Shown: positions 1 to 7,618, counted from the first letter of the stretch. The stretch is DNA of 64,000 nucleotides from Lachnospiraceae bacterium (GCA_017455525.1 JAFTAP010000102.1:1-64000); one strand, 5' to 3'. The notes: generated from the letters alone by a model not told the origin. Numbers and translations: made by a program.

Positions 1-141
1 AACAGCATCATTAAACTGAAGAGTCCGTGGAATGTGGTGGCAATTACAACAGTATGGCTGTTGACTTTCGCTATCGTGGCCTACGTCTATCCCAGAATTA
101 CAGAGTATGCAACAATATGGAACAATTATTTGGATTATTGA
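1..141 (+). CDS. C-terminal end of a membrane protein (partial)
   Basis: The first 46 codons of the window read as an open frame ending in TGA, with no start in view, so this is the 3' end of a gene that begins upstream. The visible tail has one hydrophobic stretch (about residues 11-30, rich in V, A, T, L, W) followed by a short polar end rich in Tyr and Asn. That fits the last transmembrane helix of an integral membrane protein. I cannot name the family from so little sequence. Confidence 0.55.
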   Translation, partial: NSIIKLKSPWNVVAITTVWLLTFAIVAYVYPRITEYATIWNNYLDY

Positions 142-157
142 CACATACTGCATAAAA

Positions 158-188
158 TTGTCATTTGTGTTTTGGCGGTCGATATAAT
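158..188 (+). promoter_or_regulatory. Promoter for candidate small RNA
   Basis: TTGTCA at 158-163 and TATAAT at 183-188 form a vegetative-type promoter with a slightly long 19-bp spacer. A second TATAAT overlaps at 188-193. No reading frame with a good ribosome site follows before the terminator at 353-383, so it probably drives a non-coding transcript. Confidence 0.5.
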
Positions 189-194
189 ATAATG

Positions 195-383
195 AAATTG
201 CCAAGGGAAACCTTCCCGCTCAGACGGGACACGGAGCATAAGGGGCTTGCTTCCGTTGTGCTGGCAACGTAAAAACTCTGCACATACTCCCGACAGGAGC
301 ATAAATAGTCGTGTTGCGTGGCAAGCACCATAAAAACCAGCAGTTGTGAATGAAAAAGGCTTCTTAGCTGAAAGCCTTTTTTT
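195..383 (+). ncRNA. Candidate structured small RNA, about 190 nt
   Basis: The stretch lies between a promoter and a strong intrinsic terminator and is rich in nested pairing. Seen by eye: CCCG/CGGG at 209-222, ACGGAGCA paired with TGCTTCCGT around 229-254, GTGCT/AGCAC and GCAAC/GTTGC closing a larger arm around 256-328, and CTCC/GGAG inside it. Size, isolation and autonomous transcription resemble known stand-alone clostridial RNAs such as 6S or the raiA-motif RNA. I cannot match the sequence to either, so no class is assigned. Confidence 0.4.
353..383 (+). terminator. Intrinsic terminator of the candidate RNA
   Basis: A perfect 8-bp stem (AAAGGCTT at 355-362 with AAGCCTTT at 372-379), a 9-nt loop and a run of seven T make a textbook Rho-independent terminator. 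Confidence 0.8.
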
Positions 384-397
384 GTTGGAACGGATAA

Positions 398-550
398 ATG
401 ACGGGCAAGGAACTGATAGAAAAACTGCATCTGGGAGCCGTAGTATATTCGGCCTATGCCGACTCGTGCCTGCTCTTTATGGAGCCGTACATTTCTATAA
501 GACATTGTTATAAAGACCGGGGAGCATACTTGCTCCCTTTTTTAGAGTGA
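398..550 (+). CDS. Possible 50-residue small protein running through a terminator
   Basis: An ATG at 398, preceded by a GGAACGG-like ribosome site, opens a 50-codon frame to TGA at 548. The N-terminal half resembles an ordinary small helical protein (MTGKELIEKL, then GAVVYSAYAD). The last 15 codons lie on the hairpin and T-run of the terminator at 519-543, so the frame and the terminator compete for the same bases. It may be a real small gene with an embedded terminator or a chance frame in a leader. No family recognised. Confidence 0.25.
   Translation: MTGKELIEKLHLGAVVYSAYADSCLLFMEPYISIRHCYKDRGAYLLPFLE
519..543 (+). terminator. Intrinsic terminator upstream of the phosphoesterase gene
   Basis: GGGAGCA (520-526) pairs with TGCTCCC (531-537), followed by six T. 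It lies 28 bp before the phosphoesterase start, so it either ends the preceding transcript or attenuates the next gene. Confidence 0.7.
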
Positions 551-570
551 AAGAATAAGAAGTGAACACC

Positions 571-1230
571 ATGAGAATAGGGATACTGTCAGATACTCAC
601 GGGCTACTAAGAGATGAAGTGAAGACGGCACTTGAAGGCGTGGATCACATTATCCATGCCGGGGATATAGACAGTAAGGAAGTAATTGATGCCCTGGAAT
701 CTATAGCTCCGGTAACGGTGGTAAGGGGAAATGCGGATAAAGACTGGGCAGAGCATATACCTACGACAGCCTCTGTTGACCTGTCAGGGAAGCGGTTCTT
801 CATAATCCATAACAAAGGAAAGATAGACTGTGACCTCTCCGGATATGATGTCATAGTATTCGGACATTCGCATAAATATAGCTGCATTGAAAAAGACGGA
901 CAGGTATGGGTCAACCCTGGATGCTGTGGAAAAAGAAAAGTGGGGCAGGAGATAAGTCTTGCCATATCGGAGATAGCAGGAGAGGATATCACTTATGAAA
1001 AAGTCGTAATAGACAACAACATATCTATTACAGATACATCTTCTCTCTCGAAGAACATAGACAGCGTAATACGAAAAGCTATGAAGCTTACCGACAAAGG
1101 CAAGGGAGCGGGGGATATAGCACGTTCATGCGATATAAGCCTTTCTCTTGCAGAAGATATCTGTAGGATGTACCTCACTCATCCGGGGATAGAGGCGGCA
1201 GGTATATTGCAGAGGATTGAAGGTAAGTGA
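571..1230 (+). CDS. YfcE/MJ0936-type metallophosphoesterase with C-terminal extension
   Basis: A calcineurin-like phosphoesterase of the YfcE/MJ0936 type, expected to hydrolyse phosphodiesters using two metal ions in the cytoplasm. The metal-binding signatures appear in order near the N-terminus: SDTHG, HAGD, RGNAD, then a lone His in FIIHN and GHSHK. The core ends near residue 150. The remaining 70 residues are a helical extension not usual for YfcE; its end (GDIARSCDISLSLAEDICRMYL) looks like a small helix-turn-helix. ATG at 571 is preferred over GTG at 562 because an AGAAG site lies about 10 bases upstream of it. Confidence 0.85.
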   Translation: MRIGILSDTHGLLRDEVKTALEGVDHIIHAGDIDSKEVIDALESIAPVTVVRGNADKDWAEHIPTTASVDLSGKRFFIIHNKGKIDCDLSGYDVIVFGHSHKYSCIEKDGQVWVNPGCCGKRKVGQEISLAISEIAGEDITYEKVVIDNNISITDTSSLSKNIDSVIRKAMKLTDKGKGAGDIARSCDISLSLAEDICRMYLTHPGIEAAGILQRIEGK

Positions 1231-1270
1231 TCATGGATCAGGAAGAAAAGAGTTTAATCAGATCATGAGA

Positions 1271-1783
1271 TTATTTATAGCCATTATATCCGTTCAGTTT
1301 ATCCTGATCGATTTTGCCCTCTGCTATCTTTTCCCTAACCCAAAGCTGCAAGGCGTCAGCAGTCATGGATATCCGCTCCAGCTTATCCTGGATCAGGGCG
1401 AAGTCTTTATATTCGTCCTCTTGGATGATCCCATCAGAGGTAATCTCTATCAGCTTGTCCTTTTCCTTCTCAACAGAATTCAGCGACGCAAGCATCTCAA
1501 GGACTATCCGTGCGAGATCCTTAGTCTTTATTTCAGGCACGTATTCTCTTCCTATGGGGCAGTCATGTGAGCAGTATTGATTGCAGAGGGAGGGCTTCTT
1601 GTATGCGTCAGCCATTGCGAGGATCTCCTCCGGGTGTGGAGCGGACTTCTCGCTCTCTATCTTCTCAATCCTGTCAGAAGAAATGAATTCCATAAGCTCA
1701 GAGGCTTCTTCCCTTGTAAGACCGGCATCCTCCCGGCTTATCTGATATATGTTCTTATTTTCCTTAGTGGATCTTCGCCCCAT
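1271..1783 (-). CDS. Helix-turn-helix protein with a Cys-rich motif
   Basis: A 170-residue protein with an N-terminal Xre-like helix-turn-helix (about residues 12-60; QISREDAGLTREEASELM followed by a recognition-helix-like stretch). It continues with a compact Cys motif, CNQYCSHDCPIG, near residue 67-78 and a long helical C-terminus. The Cys cluster suggests a metal-binding DNA-binding regulator, but ligand and target are unknown. The start is supported by an AGGAGGGG ribosome site just upstream. It is convergent with the phosphoesterase gene and divergent from the small genes that follow. Confidence 0.7.
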   Translation of the reverse strand: MGRRSTKENKNIYQISREDAGLTREEASELMEFISSDRIEKIESEKSAPHPEEILAMADAYKKPSLCNQYCSHDCPIGREYVPEIKTKDLARIVLEMLASLNSVEKEKDKLIEITSDGIIQEDEYKDFALIQDKLERISMTADALQLWVREKIAEGKIDQDKLNGYNGYK

Positions 1784-1894
1784 AATCCCCTCCTATAGCG
1801 AAATAGAGGTGCTTATTCCGCTGTTTCTGCTATGTATCCGTCAATGCATTTATTATATGCTTTTATCATCAAGTACGAAAGGGGGCATAAGCCG

Positions 1895-2038
1895 ATGGAC
1901 ATAAGGACACGGATGATAGCTGCGAGGCTTGCCGTAAGGATAGAAAAGGACAAGACCTACAGCGACAAAATAGGACTAAAGGATAATTCACATTACATAG
2001 TTAATTCGGAGAAGAAAGGGGAAAAAAACGATGTTTGA
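1895..2038 (+). CDS. Small charged protein, 47 residues
   Basis: ATG at 1895 follows a strong AAAGGGGG site and gives a 47-residue, basic and acidic soluble protein (starts MDIRTRMIAARLAVRIEKDK). It overlaps the next gene by 8 bases, so the two are probably co-translated. A longer frame from 1832 lacks a good ribosome site. No family recognised. Confidence 0.5.
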   Translation: MDIRTRMIAARLAVRIEKDKTYSDKIGLKDNSHYIVNSEKKGEKNDV

Positions 2039-2240
2039 GCTTATTTACGGTATAGTATCGGTAATAGTTTTCTTCAAGCTTATGGGCTTCATGTTTAAGG
2101 CTACATGGGGGCTGGCAAAATTCATAGTAGGGATAATCTTCTGGCCGATAGTCATACTTGCGGCACTGCTTGGAATCATATGGATCGCTCTTCCAATATT
2201 GATAATCGTTGGGATCCTGACATCTGTGGTTTCACTGTAA
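2031..2240 (+). CDS. Small two-helix membrane protein
   Basis: A 69-residue, strongly hydrophobic protein. Two long membrane segments (about residues 4-25 and 33-68) are joined by a short Lys/Gly-containing turn. AAAGGGG precedes the ATG. It overlaps the 47-residue gene upstream, so both likely share a transcript. Function unknown; small membrane proteins of this type are common beside accessory regions. Confidence 0.55.
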   Translation: MFELIYGIVSVIVFFKLMGFMFKATWGLAKFIVGIIFWPIVILAALLGIIWIALPILIIVGILTSVVSL

Positions 2241-2366
2241 GAATGCTGTAATAGATTTACCACGAAGGACGGATCGTGGAAATGTATGGAGTGTAGCCAT
2301 ATTAATGATGTAACAAAGACTAATATCATCTGATCATAAAGAAATTGCGGTTCTTTTTTTGATTGG

Positions 2367-2615
2367 GTGTCTGTGATAGAATTGTTCAAATCAGGGAAGG
2401 ATCATGATCAGGAAGTTATGGCAGATAATACAAAGACCTTACAAATGATAAAAGAAAACCTCAGAACCGCCATGCGGTTCAAGCGGGAGCTTCCTGAAAT
2501 GACGGATAAAGAACAGGCAGACATGATCCAGAATTACCTTTCACAAACTCTGAATGTGTACAGGAAGCAAAACACCATAAAGCATCCAAAACGTAGGAGC
2601 CACCGCAGAAAATGA
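2367..2615 (+). CDS. Small hypothetical protein, up to 82 residues
   Basis: A soluble, Lys/Arg-rich protein with a helical core (TLQMIKENLRTAMRFKREL, then MTDKEQADMIQNYLSQTL) and a strongly basic tail (KHPKRRSHRRK). Start choice is uncertain: GTG codons at 2367 and 2373 have weak ribosome sites, while an ATG at 2418 sits very close to AGGAAG. The stop overlaps the next start as ATGA, so translation is coupled to the DUF1294 protein. Family not recognised. Confidence 0.5.
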   Translation: MSVIELFKSGKDHDQEVMADNTKTLQMIKENLRTAMRFKRELPEMTDKEQADMIQNYLSQTLNVYRKQNTIKHPKRRSHRRK

Positions 2616-2899
2616 ACGTAATCACAGCAATCCTAATCTATATCATCGTAATCTCCGCCATAACTTTCCTCTGTTTCGGCATAGACAAATGGAAAGCAAA
2701 GAACCAAAGATGGCGAATAAAAGAAGCCACTCTCATCGGCTTATGCATAATCGGCGGCTCAATAGGCGGCCTCCTCGGAATGCACATCTTCCATCACAAG
2801 ACAAAGAAGCCCCTGTTTTTCATCGGCATACCTTTAATACTGATAGTTCAGATAGTCGTAATTATCATATGCATCATTCATATGAACATTATTCCTTAA
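2612..2899 (+). CDS. DUF1294 family membrane protein
   Basis: A 95-residue protein with the DUF1294 pattern: a first membrane helix, then FGIDKWKAKNQRWRI, a Gly-rich second segment (IIGGSIGGLLGMHIFHHKTKK) and a third hydrophobic helix after a Phe-Phe-Ile-Gly-Ile-Pro stretch. The family has no established biochemical role. The start overlaps the upstream stop by ATGA. Confidence 0.85.
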   Translation: MNVITAILIYIIVISAITFLCFGIDKWKAKNQRWRIKEATLIGLCIIGGSIGGLLGMHIFHHKTKKPLFFIGIPLILIVQIVVIIICIIHMNIIP

Positions 2900-3009
2900 C
2901 TGCTTAATCACCGCACACTTGCATGGGGATTATCAGTCAAGGATGCGAAGCACGAAGCCTGTCCTTGACTGATAATCCACATGCAAGTACAATCCCCAAG
3001 CGGTTAAGG
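2894..3009. repeat. Long imperfect inverted repeat
   Basis: Outer arms CTTAACTGCT and AGCGGTTAAG enclose inner arms of about 27 bp that begin ACTTGCATG and TCCTTGACTG. They surround an 18-base loop containing GCGAAGCACGAAGC. The stem is much longer than a terminator and has no T-run. It lies just after the DUF1294 stop and could be a transcript-stabilising hairpin or a miniature mobile element. A second long hairpin of similar design is at 32325-32390. Confidence 0.55.
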
Positions 3010-3335
3010 AAGAAGACTATGAAACAGCGTTACGGATAATCAATTCAAAACCTTCACTGGGGCGCTGCGGGGCTCTCCGCATAAGACTAGCATTATAATC
3101 CTACCCGCCCCGCTAGAAGGGGTGGGCTGAGACAAGCTTGCCTGGCTCAGCCCAGGGGAAGGCATTCCCCGCCATATCCTTATGTTGATATGATGAATAT
3201 GCTCCTTTTATTTTCAACATATTGTTTCATTCTTCATTCTATTTATTTGTCTTACGTTTATGGTTTAGAAAATGAAAGCTATAAGAAATTGTGGGAATCT
3301 GTGATATTTAATGAAAAGCTAAATAAAAAGAAAAA
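3010..3335. other. Gene-free stretch with GC-rich hairpins
   Basis: No convincing gene is seen here. Between 3060 and 3176 the sequence turns GC-rich and folds into several short hairpins, for example GGGCTGAG at 3124-3131 with CTCAGCCC at 3146-3153, and GGGGAA with TTCCCC shortly after. This could be the subterminal hairpin of a decayed transposable element or an RNA leader. From 3190 on the sequence is AT-rich and featureless. Confidence 0.3.
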
Positions 3336-3818
3336 CTATTCTCCGGCAAGATCTTTTACGATTTTAATTACTTCTGATGAAATAAAGAAGCCATCAGCAA
3401 CTATTTTACCAATGAAGCTGCTTACTTCTGTGATGCTTCCGATTTCCTTTGCCTTCAAAAGAACCGCCATAGTGCCTACAGCGTTCAGACCGAGGTATTC
3501 AGCAGTCTTTTTAGCGGCGTTATCATCTATTATTACTACATCTGCATCCATCTCCTGTGCAAGTATCATGACCTCAACTTCGCCTGCATGAAGCTTAGCC
3601 TTGTACATTTTCTTGCTTTCAGAATCCTGTACTTCTTTAACACTGATCCAGTCGGCAGACTTTATGGCATCAGCAACCTTGCCGTTTTTTACCGTGACCT
3701 CATTAAAGACAGCAACAGGAATAGTTATTTGCCCGTATACAGACTTCAGAATGTCAAGCTCTCCGATACTTGCCAAGGCAATTAGCGGTGTCGAATTAAC
3801 TATAACAAGCTTAGGCAT
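3336..3818 (-). CDS. DUF3368 PIN-like toxin
   Basis: A 160-residue protein of the DUF3368 group, PIN-domain-like proteins thought to be the ribonuclease toxin of a toxin-antitoxin pair. It starts with VIVNSTPLIALASIGELD, has a central acidic patch (HAGEVEVMILAQEM, then VVIIDDNAAKKTAEYLG) and the GTMAVLLKAKEIG segment typical of the family. Asn takes the first acidic position. The start overlaps the stop of the UPF0175 gene by 8 bases, the usual coupling for such pairs. RNase activity is inferred from family only. Confidence 0.8.
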   Translation of the reverse strand: MPKLVIVNSTPLIALASIGELDILKSVYGQITIPVAVFNEVTVKNGKVADAIKSADWISVKEVQDSESKKMYKAKLHAGEVEVMILAQEMDADVVIIDDNAAKKTAEYLGLNAVGTMAVLLKAKEIGSITEVSSFIGKIVADGFFISSEVIKIVKDLAGE

Positions 3819-4065
3819 TCCTTAACTCCTTAAGGAGTTCCTCCTTATCCTTATACTGAAATATGCTTATACCGTTCTCCCCAAGAAAACGAATAAAATC
3901 CTCTTCCGGGATGTCAGCAATCTGGGCACAGTAGCCGATGGAGACATTATTTTTAGTATAATAGCCTAAAGCGACCATCTTTTTAGCAAATGCGGACGCA
4001 TCAGATGCATCCATATGTGTATCATATAATACTGCTTCAGGTATCTGCATGATTATCTGGCACAT
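3811..4065 (-). CDS. UPF0175 family antitoxin
   Basis: An 84-residue protein of the UPF0175 type, normally found upstream of and overlapping DUF3368 genes. The N-terminus (MCQIIMQIPEAVLYD) is followed by helices in a ribbon-helix-helix/HTH-like arrangement and ends with KEELLKELRNA. The start at 4065 is chosen because GGAGGT sits 7 bases upstream; the longer frame to 4098 would begin before that site. It probably neutralises the downstream PIN toxin and autoregulates the pair. Confidence 0.75.
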   Translation of the reverse strand: MCQIIMQIPEAVLYDTHMDASDASAFAKKMVALGYYTKNNVSIGYCAQIADIPEEDFIRFLGENGISIFQYKDKEELLKELRNA

Positions 4066-4207
4066 AACTTTTACCTCCATTGTCTTAAATAATATCACAA
4101 AATCACCTTTCCTGCTTATTATTTTTATCAGCGGAGATATGCTCGTTAAATAAAAAATGATACTTGGCGAGGTTTACCATGTGTTTAGAATATGGTATCA
4201 TCGGAAC

Positions 4208-4975
4208 ATGAATATATTATTAGCAGACGATGAGCCGTACGCATTAAAGCATCTGAAAAGGGTTGTATCAGAGGCGGTTCCTGATTCGCATGTTAAGTCC
4301 GTCGGAACTGCGGAAGACGCTATAAATGCTGCAAGCGAGAACCATCCCGATGTCATATTCCTTGATATACAGATGCCGGATCGTGACGGGCTTTCGGTTG
4401 CAAAGGAAATCCGCTCCATTAGTCCCGATACGAATATAATAATGGTGACGGCATATAAAGAATACGCCCTTGATGCGCTTAATCTCTTCGTGAGCGGCTA
4501 TATCCTGAAGCCTGCCGATACGGAAGACGTGAAGCGGGTAATGGAGAATCTGCGCTATCCTAAGCCTGCAAAGCATGACGGGCTCTATGTCAGATGTTTC
4601 GGCAACTTCGAGGTGTTCATGGACGGAGTCCCGGTGAAGTTTGAGCGGAATATGGCAAAGGAAGTATTCGCCTATCTTATCGACAGGCGCGGCGCAGCGG
4701 TAAGCGTAGGGCAGATATGCGCCTCCATATGGGAAGAGGCAAATGAAAAAAGCCCCAGCTACTGCCGTAAGCTGCTGAAAAGCCTCTATGATAAGCTTGA
4801 CGAATTAGGCTACGCCGATGTGCTGAGTTTCGGAAGAGGCTCCTATGCAGTCCTAACCGACAAGCTTCCTTGCGATTATTATACCCTGCTTAGGATCGGT
4901 CAGGCGGAAAGCCATACCGGAGAATATATGAATCAATACAGCTGGGCGGAATACACCGCCGGCGGATTAGTGTAA
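4208..4975 (+). CDS. Response regulator with SARP-like DNA-binding domain
   Basis: A receiver domain (about residues 1-120: ADDE acidic pocket, FLDIQMPD phospho-acceptor Asp, conserved Lys in LKPAD) is followed by an OmpR-fold domain of the SARP kind (CFGNFEVFMDGVPVKF, then AYLIDRRGAAVSVGQICASIWEE). SARP-type proteins bind direct repeats spaced one helical turn apart near the -10 box; three such sites occur in this window at 10954, 18846 and 31577. It is convergent with, and ends 4 bp from, a LytS-type kinase gene that is its probable partner. ATG at 4208 gives the usual receiver N-terminus (MNILLADDEPYA). Confidence 0.85.
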   Translation: MNILLADDEPYALKHLKRVVSEAVPDSHVKSVGTAEDAINAASENHPDVIFLDIQMPDRDGLSVAKEIRSISPDTNIIMVTAYKEYALDALNLFVSGYILKPADTEDVKRVMENLRYPKPAKHDGLYVRCFGNFEVFMDGVPVKFERNMAKEVFAYLIDRRGAAVSVGQICASIWEEANEKSPSYCRKLLKSLYDKLDELGYADVLSFGRGSYAVLTDKLPCDYYTLLRIGQAESHTGEYMNQYSWAEYTAGGLV

Positions 4976-4979
4976 CAGC

Positions 4980-6335
4980 CTACTTCCGGTCAGATGGATT
5001 CGGGGGTGTTTTCGGAATGCGGACCGTAGCCTTCGTACCTTCCCCTGTAACGCTTTCTATATCAAGGCTTCCTCCGGACATAAGCTCAAGCCTGTTTCTC
5101 AGATTATAAATCCCTACATGCCTCTCTCCGCCGTCATCATGCTCTAATATGCCTGTATCAAAGCCCACTCCGTCATCTTTTACCTCAATGATATTGTCCT
5201 TGCTGTCCGCATATACATGAATAAGGACACTCCCCTGTCCGTCCTTATTTTTCCTTATCCCATGCGTGACGGCATTCTCAACCAAAGTCTGTATCGTAAA
5301 TGCGGGGAGCATGAAGCCCTTATTCTCCACCGATATCTCCGAGCTTATATTACCACCGAAACGCTCCTTTATCAGATTGAGGTAATTCTCCGCCGTCTCA
5401 AGCTCCTTATCTATCGTTATGCACTGCGTTTCGTCAAGGAGATCCGCGCTGCCTCTCAAGTACTTAGACATCCCTCTGATAAGCTCCACCGCCTTCGGAT
5501 TATCGCTGCATATCTCCCAAAGCACAGTCAGCATATTATAGATAAAATGCGGCTTGATCTGCCCCTGAAAAAGCCTGATACGGCTTTCCTTAAGCTTCAC
5601 CTGCTCTTCAAGAAGTCTCTGCTTCTCAAGTGAAAGCTCCTGCTCGCACCTTACGCATACTTTTGTGTACTGCAGCTCGTAAGAGACGAAAACCATTATC
5701 AACGCTATCGTATCAGCGATGTCAATAAATGATACTCCATATTTAAATGTCTGTATGATTATCGCCACTGCAGGCAATGCAAAATAGCCCACCACCGCAT
5801 ATTTTTCCATGCATTCCATATATTTCAAGTTAGGGAACACAATGAGCCAGATGATTATCAGGATCATAAACCCCAAAGCAAAATGCAGAAAATAAAGACT
5901 TCCTCTATGATAAAAATTCTGCCCGTCAAAGTAATAATAATACCCGAATATGCGGGAACCGATCACAAGCAAGGCTCCGATCATGCTCAGAGCATACACT
6001 GCCCTGCATAATCTCTCATTGCTCTTACCCCGGCGTATCTCCACAAGGCAGGTCACATATCCTGCAAAGGCAGACAGCACGGCAAAGGAAAGAATAAAAA
6101 CAAGGAAGTTTGCGATACGCACCGTATAATAGCCAAGCACTCCTTCGCTGCCCCTGAAGTACCACGCAAGGCTGTCAGACAGAAGCCTCAGGCTGTTCAT
6201 TAAAAAAAGCACTACGAGGTAATCTGAAAGCTTCTTCTCAAAATACCTCGTAGCATACACGGTAACTATGCATATAAGCCCGAATACCGCTCCCCATAAT
6301 TCAAATGATACATGCAGATACTGGATCGGTGTCAT
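4980..6335 (-). CDS. LytS/YehU-type sensor histidine kinase
   Basis: A 451-residue kinase. Seven or so N-terminal membrane helices (residues 1-225) form an embedded sensor with no large outer domain. A short coiled coil leads into the His_kinase box (QIKPHFIYNMLTVLWEI) and a HATPase domain with N-box LVENAVTHGI and G-boxes DDGVGFD and GIYNLRNRLEL. It starts 11 bp after the stop of the 120-residue peptide gene, so it belongs to the peptide-sigma-peptide operon running from 7524. A membrane-embedded sensor fits detection of a small exported ligand such as a peptide. The likely partner is the convergent response regulator. Confidence 0.85.
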   Translation of the reverse strand: MTPIQYLHVSFELWGAVFGLICIVTVYATRYFEKKLSDYLVVLFLMNSLRLLSDSLAWYFRGSEGVLGYYTVRIANFLVFILSFAVLSAFAGYVTCLVEIRRGKSNERLCRAVYALSMIGALLVIGSRIFGYYYYFDGQNFYHRGSLYFLHFALGFMILIIIWLIVFPNLKYMECMEKYAVVGYFALPAVAIIIQTFKYGVSFIDIADTIALIMVFVSYELQYTKVCVRCEQELSLEKQRLLEEQVKLKESRIRLFQGQIKPHFIYNMLTVLWEICSDNPKAVELIRGMSKYLRGSADLLDETQCITIDKELETAENYLNLIKERFGGNISSEISVENKGFMLPAFTIQTLVENAVTHGIRKNKDGQGSVLIHVYADSKDNIIEVKDDGVGFDTGILEHDDGGERHVGIYNLRNRLELMSGGSLDIESVTGEGTKATVRIPKTPPNPSDRK

Positions 6336-6346
6336 TATGTATCACA

Positions 6347-6709
6347 TCAGCTCTGTGCGATAAGGTCTTTAAGCTGTGCATCCGTCAGTTTAGTGCCACC
6401 GGAAAGGTTATAGCAGTCATACATCCCCATCGCCACATTCTCATTTATATTGATGCTCTTTCCGCCGGACAGGGTCGCCTGATATGTCTTCTTTCCATTC
6501 ACATATTTTATATTAACCCCTGCCTTTTCAAGCTGCGAATCACTAAACCTGGCTGCTCCCGCAGCCGCATATTCCAGCTCATCGTCCGTTAGCTTCCTCA
6601 TGCCGGATAAGCTTCCGTGCACATCGTCCACTAACTCCTGAAGTCCCGGCTCTTTCTCAAATTTCTGATAATCAAAAAGCTTTTTCAGCTTCCTTTCAGT
6701 ATTATCCAT
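6347..6709 (-). CDS. Leader-containing small protein, 120 residues
   Basis: The N-terminus (ERKLKKLFDYQKFEKEP) is a type I associate with small secreted-peptide precursors in Lachnospiraceae. It is followed by a second leader-like block, MRKLTDDELEYAAAGA, whose Ala-Gly could be a C39 cleavage site. The rest contains an S/T-D-x-Q-L motif twice (FSDSQLEKAG and LTDAQLKDLIAQS) around a Gly/Ser/Asn-rich middle. It sits between the sigma factor and the sensor kinase and is probably co-transcribed. A collapsed copy of the same gene lies at 19744-19812. Role as signal or toxin unknown. Confidence 0.65.
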   Translation of the reverse strand: MDNTERKLKKLFDYQKFEKEPGLQELVDDVHGSLSGMRKLTDDELEYAAAGAARFSDSQLEKAGVNIKYVNGKKTYQATLSGGKSININENVAMGMYDCYNLSGGTKLTDAQLKDLIAQS

Positions 6710-6737
6710 AGATTTCTTCTCCTGTAATCTAAAGCCT

Positions 6738-7259
6738 TTATGTTTTTACGATGTGAAAACCTTTTTTAGCAGGCTTATCCGATAAAAACTTCTTCATGCT
6801 CTTTAGCCCCGAATTATGGCGTAGCTTCACCTGACCGTATGAAAGTCCTGTCCTTTTTTCAATATCAGCAAGCGATAAGCCATCATAATAATGCAGGACT
6901 ATAACGGCTCTCTCTTCGTCCGTAAGCTTCCTGAGAGCTGCCGCAAGCTCGCTAAGCGTCTCTCTGTCCATTATCTCACTGTCCGTGTCATACTCAGATG
7001 CAAGCTCACCTGCAAGCTCGTCCGAAAGCTCATCCGTATCATGCCGGGTTCTGTAGAAGTCTATGACGGTATTCCTCGCTATGGTGTATACCCATGTTGA
7101 CATCGCCGCTTTATTGCTGTTATATTCCGGAAGCTTCTTTTGTAGCTTAAGGAAGATGTCCGAGCATATATCTTCAGCATCTTCCTTTAAGCCTACTTTT
7201 TCTCTGACGTATCGGAATATCTTATCGTGATATTCCAGATATATCTTTTCTACGTCCAT
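6738..7259 (-). CDS. ECF-like sigma-70 family factor
   Basis: A 173-residue two-domain sigma factor. Region 2 spans about residues 10-75 (EDICSDIFLKLQKKLP, then STWVYTIARNTVIDFYR). Region 4 spans about 110-160 (LTDEERAVIVLHYYDGLSLADIEKRTG, then YGQVKLRHNSGLKSMKKFL). It would direct RNA polymerase to a small regulon. No anti-sigma gene lies beside it, but STAS and HATPase proteins are encoded elsewhere in the region. It lies between two leader-peptide genes. Candidate targets are the TGCC-N16/17-CGTATAA promoters noted upstream of peptide genes; that link is inference. Confidence 0.85.
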   Translation of the reverse strand: MDVEKIYLEYHDKIFRYVREKVGLKEDAEDICSDIFLKLQKKLPEYNSNKAAMSTWVYTIARNTVIDFYRTRHDTDELSDELAGELASEYDTDSEIMDRETLSELAAALRKLTDEERAVIVLHYYDGLSLADIEKRTGLSYGQVKLRHNSGLKSMKKFLSDKPAKKGFHIVKT

Positions 7260-7275
7260 TGCTCAGATGTCTGCA

Positions 7276-7524
7276 TCACCTCTGTCCGCGAAGCTGCTGG
7301 ACCTGATCCCAGTTCACTTCCATGTGGTTCTGCCCGAGCCTCCCTGCTGCAGCGACAGCATCATCCCGATTAGAGAAACGCCCCAGTGTATTGCCATTCT
7401 TGTCGTCAAGAACCTCCCACGGGTTGTTATTATCCGCTCCGATGATCCCTGATGCATTGAAGATAACTCCTCCGCTTACTCCTTCAAGCATGTCGTCATT
7501 GAGCTTTCCATTCATCTCTGCCAT
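7276..7524 (-). CDS. Double-glycine leader peptide, 82 residues
   Basis: The precursor starts with a short acidic leader ending NDDMLEGVSGG, a typical C39 peptidase cleavage site. The mature part is about 63 residues, hydrophilic, with the pattern DDKNGNTLGRFSNRDDAV followed by an Ala-rich helix. The same DK-G-x3-G-[FY]-[ST]-x3-A-V pattern occurs in the peptide at 15418, so the two are related. It is the first gene of an operon with the sigma factor, the 120-residue peptide and the kinase. It is longer and more polar than typical class II bacteriocins, so signalling or surface roles are also open. Confidence 0.75.
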   Translation of the reverse strand: MAEMNGKLNDDMLEGVSGGVIFNASGIIGADNNNPWEVLDDKNGNTLGRFSNRDDAVAAAGRLGQNHMEVNWDQVQQLRGQR

Positions 7525-7618
7525 GATATCTACCTCCTTTTTCCTTAAAATAATACTGTGCTTCTTATGCTACTCTTTTTTGATTCCTAAGTCCATTCAA
7601 TTATGTCCTTCTATATAT

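Noticed and set aside
138..143. TTGACA as -35 box of the RNA promoter
   Set aside because: No -10 box lies at a suitable distance; TTGTCA at 158 with TATAAT at 183 fits better.
161..505. Minus-strand ORF of 114 codons
   Set aside because: It crosses the promoter, structured RNA and terminator of the plus strand, and its protein has no recognisable pattern.
2894..3009. Terminator or tRNA-like structure
   Set aside because: The stem is too long, has no T-run and shows no cloverleaf.
3060..3176. TPP riboswitch, suggested by GGGCTGAGA
   Set aside because: The second conserved TPP segment is absent and no thiamine gene follows.
3190..3591. Plus-strand ORF of 133 codons
   Set aside because: Its second half is antisense to the PIN toxin gene and the first half has no ribosome site or family pattern.
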